From positions 1 to 7,233 of the forward strand of contig JAJRUY010000321.1 in assembly GCA_024277555.1 (NCBI GenBank): a DNA stretch of 7,233 nt, read 5' to 3'. Numbering within the stretch: the stretch's first letter is position 1; each line of letters starts with the position of its first letter. This stretch comes from Gammaproteobacteria bacterium (lineage in GTDB: Bacteria; Pseudomonadota; Gammaproteobacteria; Chromatiales; Chromatiaceae). The notes beneath the pieces were generated by a model. The model had not been told where the DNA came from. It did no database searches and was given only the letters and a program-made list of their open reading frames with translations. A program made the translations under genes and the position numbers. Shown piece by piece: positions 7,005 through 7,233 of this stretch.

Positions 7005-7020
7005 AACAAATACCTGGTAA

Positions 7021-7042
7021 CATATTGCACTTTGCTAATATG
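7021..7042 (+). other. Small hairpin inside the 254-bp element
   Basis: CATATT (7021-7026) pairs with AATATG (7037-7042). Inside, GC (7027-7028) pairs with GC (7034-7035), leaving one bulged T and an ACTTT loop, for a total of 8 bp. It is AT-rich and weak on its own, but it sits regularly between the long palindrome and the next hairpin. Confidence 0.4.
7033..7041 (+). promoter_or_regulatory. Weak extended -10 candidate for rnt
   Basis: TGCTAATAT is a TGn-type extended -10 (TAATAT, 4/6) on the plus strand, about 110 nt before the rnt ATG and inside the 254-bp element. No good -35 is seen. If used, the element would supply the rnt promoter. This is only a pattern match. Confidence 0.15.
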
Positions 7043-7054
7043 GATGTAATGGTT

Positions 7055-7083
7055 AATAAAAACAGCATCTTAATGTTGTTATT
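7055..7083 (+). other. A/T-rich hairpin inside the 254-bp element
   Basis: AATAAAAACA (7055-7064) pairs with TGTTGTTATT (7074-7083) with one A-G mismatch and a 9-nt loop. It lies 6 nt before the right terminal repeat. It is the third arm that a plus-strand RNA of the element would form. Confidence 0.4.
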
Positions 7084-7089
7084 TCAGTG

Positions 7090-7112
7090 TCCAGGTGAAA
7101 TATCCGGGCTAG
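7090..7112 (+). repeat. Right terminal inverted repeat of the 254-bp element
   Basis: This 23-bp arm begins TCCAGGTGAAA and ends CCGGGCTAG, the inverted partner of 6859-6881 with one difference (T7101). It is 85 bp from the end of the long palindrome and 41 bp from the rnt start, so it belongs to the immediate rnt leader. Confidence 0.85.
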
Positions 7113-7153
7113 ATTCTTTCACCAAATCCGTGAGCATGCTTTATCCTTCGCCA

Positions 7154-7233
7154 ATGGCCCCAGACAAATCTCCTCAAACTATCAACCAGCGCTTCCGCGG
7201 CTTTCTTCCCGTGGTCGTGGATGTAGAGACCGC
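7154..7233 (+). CDS. rnt: Ribonuclease T, N-terminal 26 codons only
   Basis: RNase T is a DEDDh 3'-5' exoribonuclease that trims the 3' ends of tRNA and other stable RNAs in the cytoplasm. Only the first 26 complete codons are in the window. They include RFRGFLPVVVDVET (13-26), the very characteristic N-terminal block of the enzyme, with the first catalytic pair D23 and E25 of the ExoI motif (DxE). The rest, including ExoII and ExoIII, lies beyond the right edge. The ATG at 7154 is chosen because it gives the usual short N-terminus. No clear Shine-Dalgarno precedes it, and in-frame ATG codons at 7136, 7049 and 7040 are also possible. It is divergent from mlaA, and its leader contains the 254-bp inverted-repeat element. 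Confidence 0.87.
   Translation, partial: MAPDKSPQTINQRFRGFLPVVVDVET

Larger units (their letters stand above)
6859..7112 (+). repeat. 254-bp inverted-repeat element with nested palindromes (MITE-like or structured RNA)
   Basis: The ends are 23-bp inverted repeats matching at 22 positions (6859-6881 and 7090-7112), beginning CTAGCCCGGAT. Between them lie a 124-nt imperfect palindrome (6881-7004) and two smaller hairpins (7021-7042 and 7055-7083). No plausible protein is encoded. The outermost CTAG is self-complementary, so it may be the tip of the repeat or a 4-bp target duplication around a 246-bp core (6863-7108). The only imperfect pair of the end repeats is G6870-T7101, a wobble on the plus strand. 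As a plus-strand RNA the element would fold into a closing stem with three inner arms. It ends 41 bp before the rnt ATG. Two readings are open: a non-autonomous transposable element mobilised by a transposase elsewhere, or a large structured RNA or leader of rnt. Confidence 0.7.

Noticed and set aside
6881..7007. Integron attC site
   Set aside because: The long palindrome and ACTTAAC (7001-7007) recall an attC with an RYYYAAC box, but the partner position has TGGAAGT instead of GTTRRRY, and there is no cassette structure.
6803..7030. A 75-codon open frame on the minus strand across the 254-bp element
   Set aside because: It runs through the left repeat and the long palindrome, has no Shine-Dalgarno and no family-like sequence; it is better explained by the repeat structure.
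1..7233. CRISPR array, tRNA, rRNA or full insertion sequence
   Set aside because: No regularly spaced direct repeats, no cloverleaf or rRNA sequence, and no transposase or integrase reading frame was found.

Overview
The window looks like a chromosomal segment from a gammaproteobacterium, probably a sulfur oxidiser. The reasons are a partial ribonuclease T gene (a family largely confined to Gammaproteobacteria), an outer-membrane MlaA lipoprotein, and a three-gene molybdoenzyme operon that best matches the cytoplasmic sulfite dehydrogenase SoeABC of purple and colourless sulfur bacteria. The species cannot be fixed from the sequence alone.

Layout. Nearly everything is on the minus strand. 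In the direction of transcription (right to left) it reads: mlaA (6669-5938); a 175-bp gap holding a strong hairpin and two candidate promoters; soeA (5762-2850); soeB (2853-2131, overlapping soeA by 4 bp); soeC (2117-1137, 13 bp after soeB); a secreted SYLF-domain protein (1000-425); and a SixA-type histidine phosphatase (398 to the left edge, truncated there). At the right edge the first 26 codons of rnt run on the plus strand from 7154, divergent from mlaA.

SoeA (bis-MGD catalytic subunit), SoeB (four [4Fe-4S] clusters) and SoeC (eight-helix membrane anchor) should form one complex on the cytoplasmic face of the inner membrane. It would oxidise sulfite to sulfate and pass electrons to the quinone pool. 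SoeA has no Tat signal, which separates it from the periplasmic or exported members of the family.

The most unusual part is the 484-bp mlaA/rnt intergenic region (6670-7153). It holds two separate inverted-repeat elements. The first (6705-6793, 89 bp) has imperfect 15-bp terminal inverted repeats and a 15-bp-stem hairpin inside. The second (6859-7112, 254 bp) has 23-bp terminal inverted repeats (22/23) that enclose a 124-nt imperfect palindrome plus two smaller hairpins. All five imperfect pairs that I can align in the repeat arms and continuous stems of the second element are G-T in the plus-strand reading, so a plus-strand RNA would pair throughout. It may be a non-autonomous transposable element (MITE), a structured RNA, or a structured RNA carried by a mobile element. 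The best candidate mlaA promoter lies in the short stretch between the two elements.
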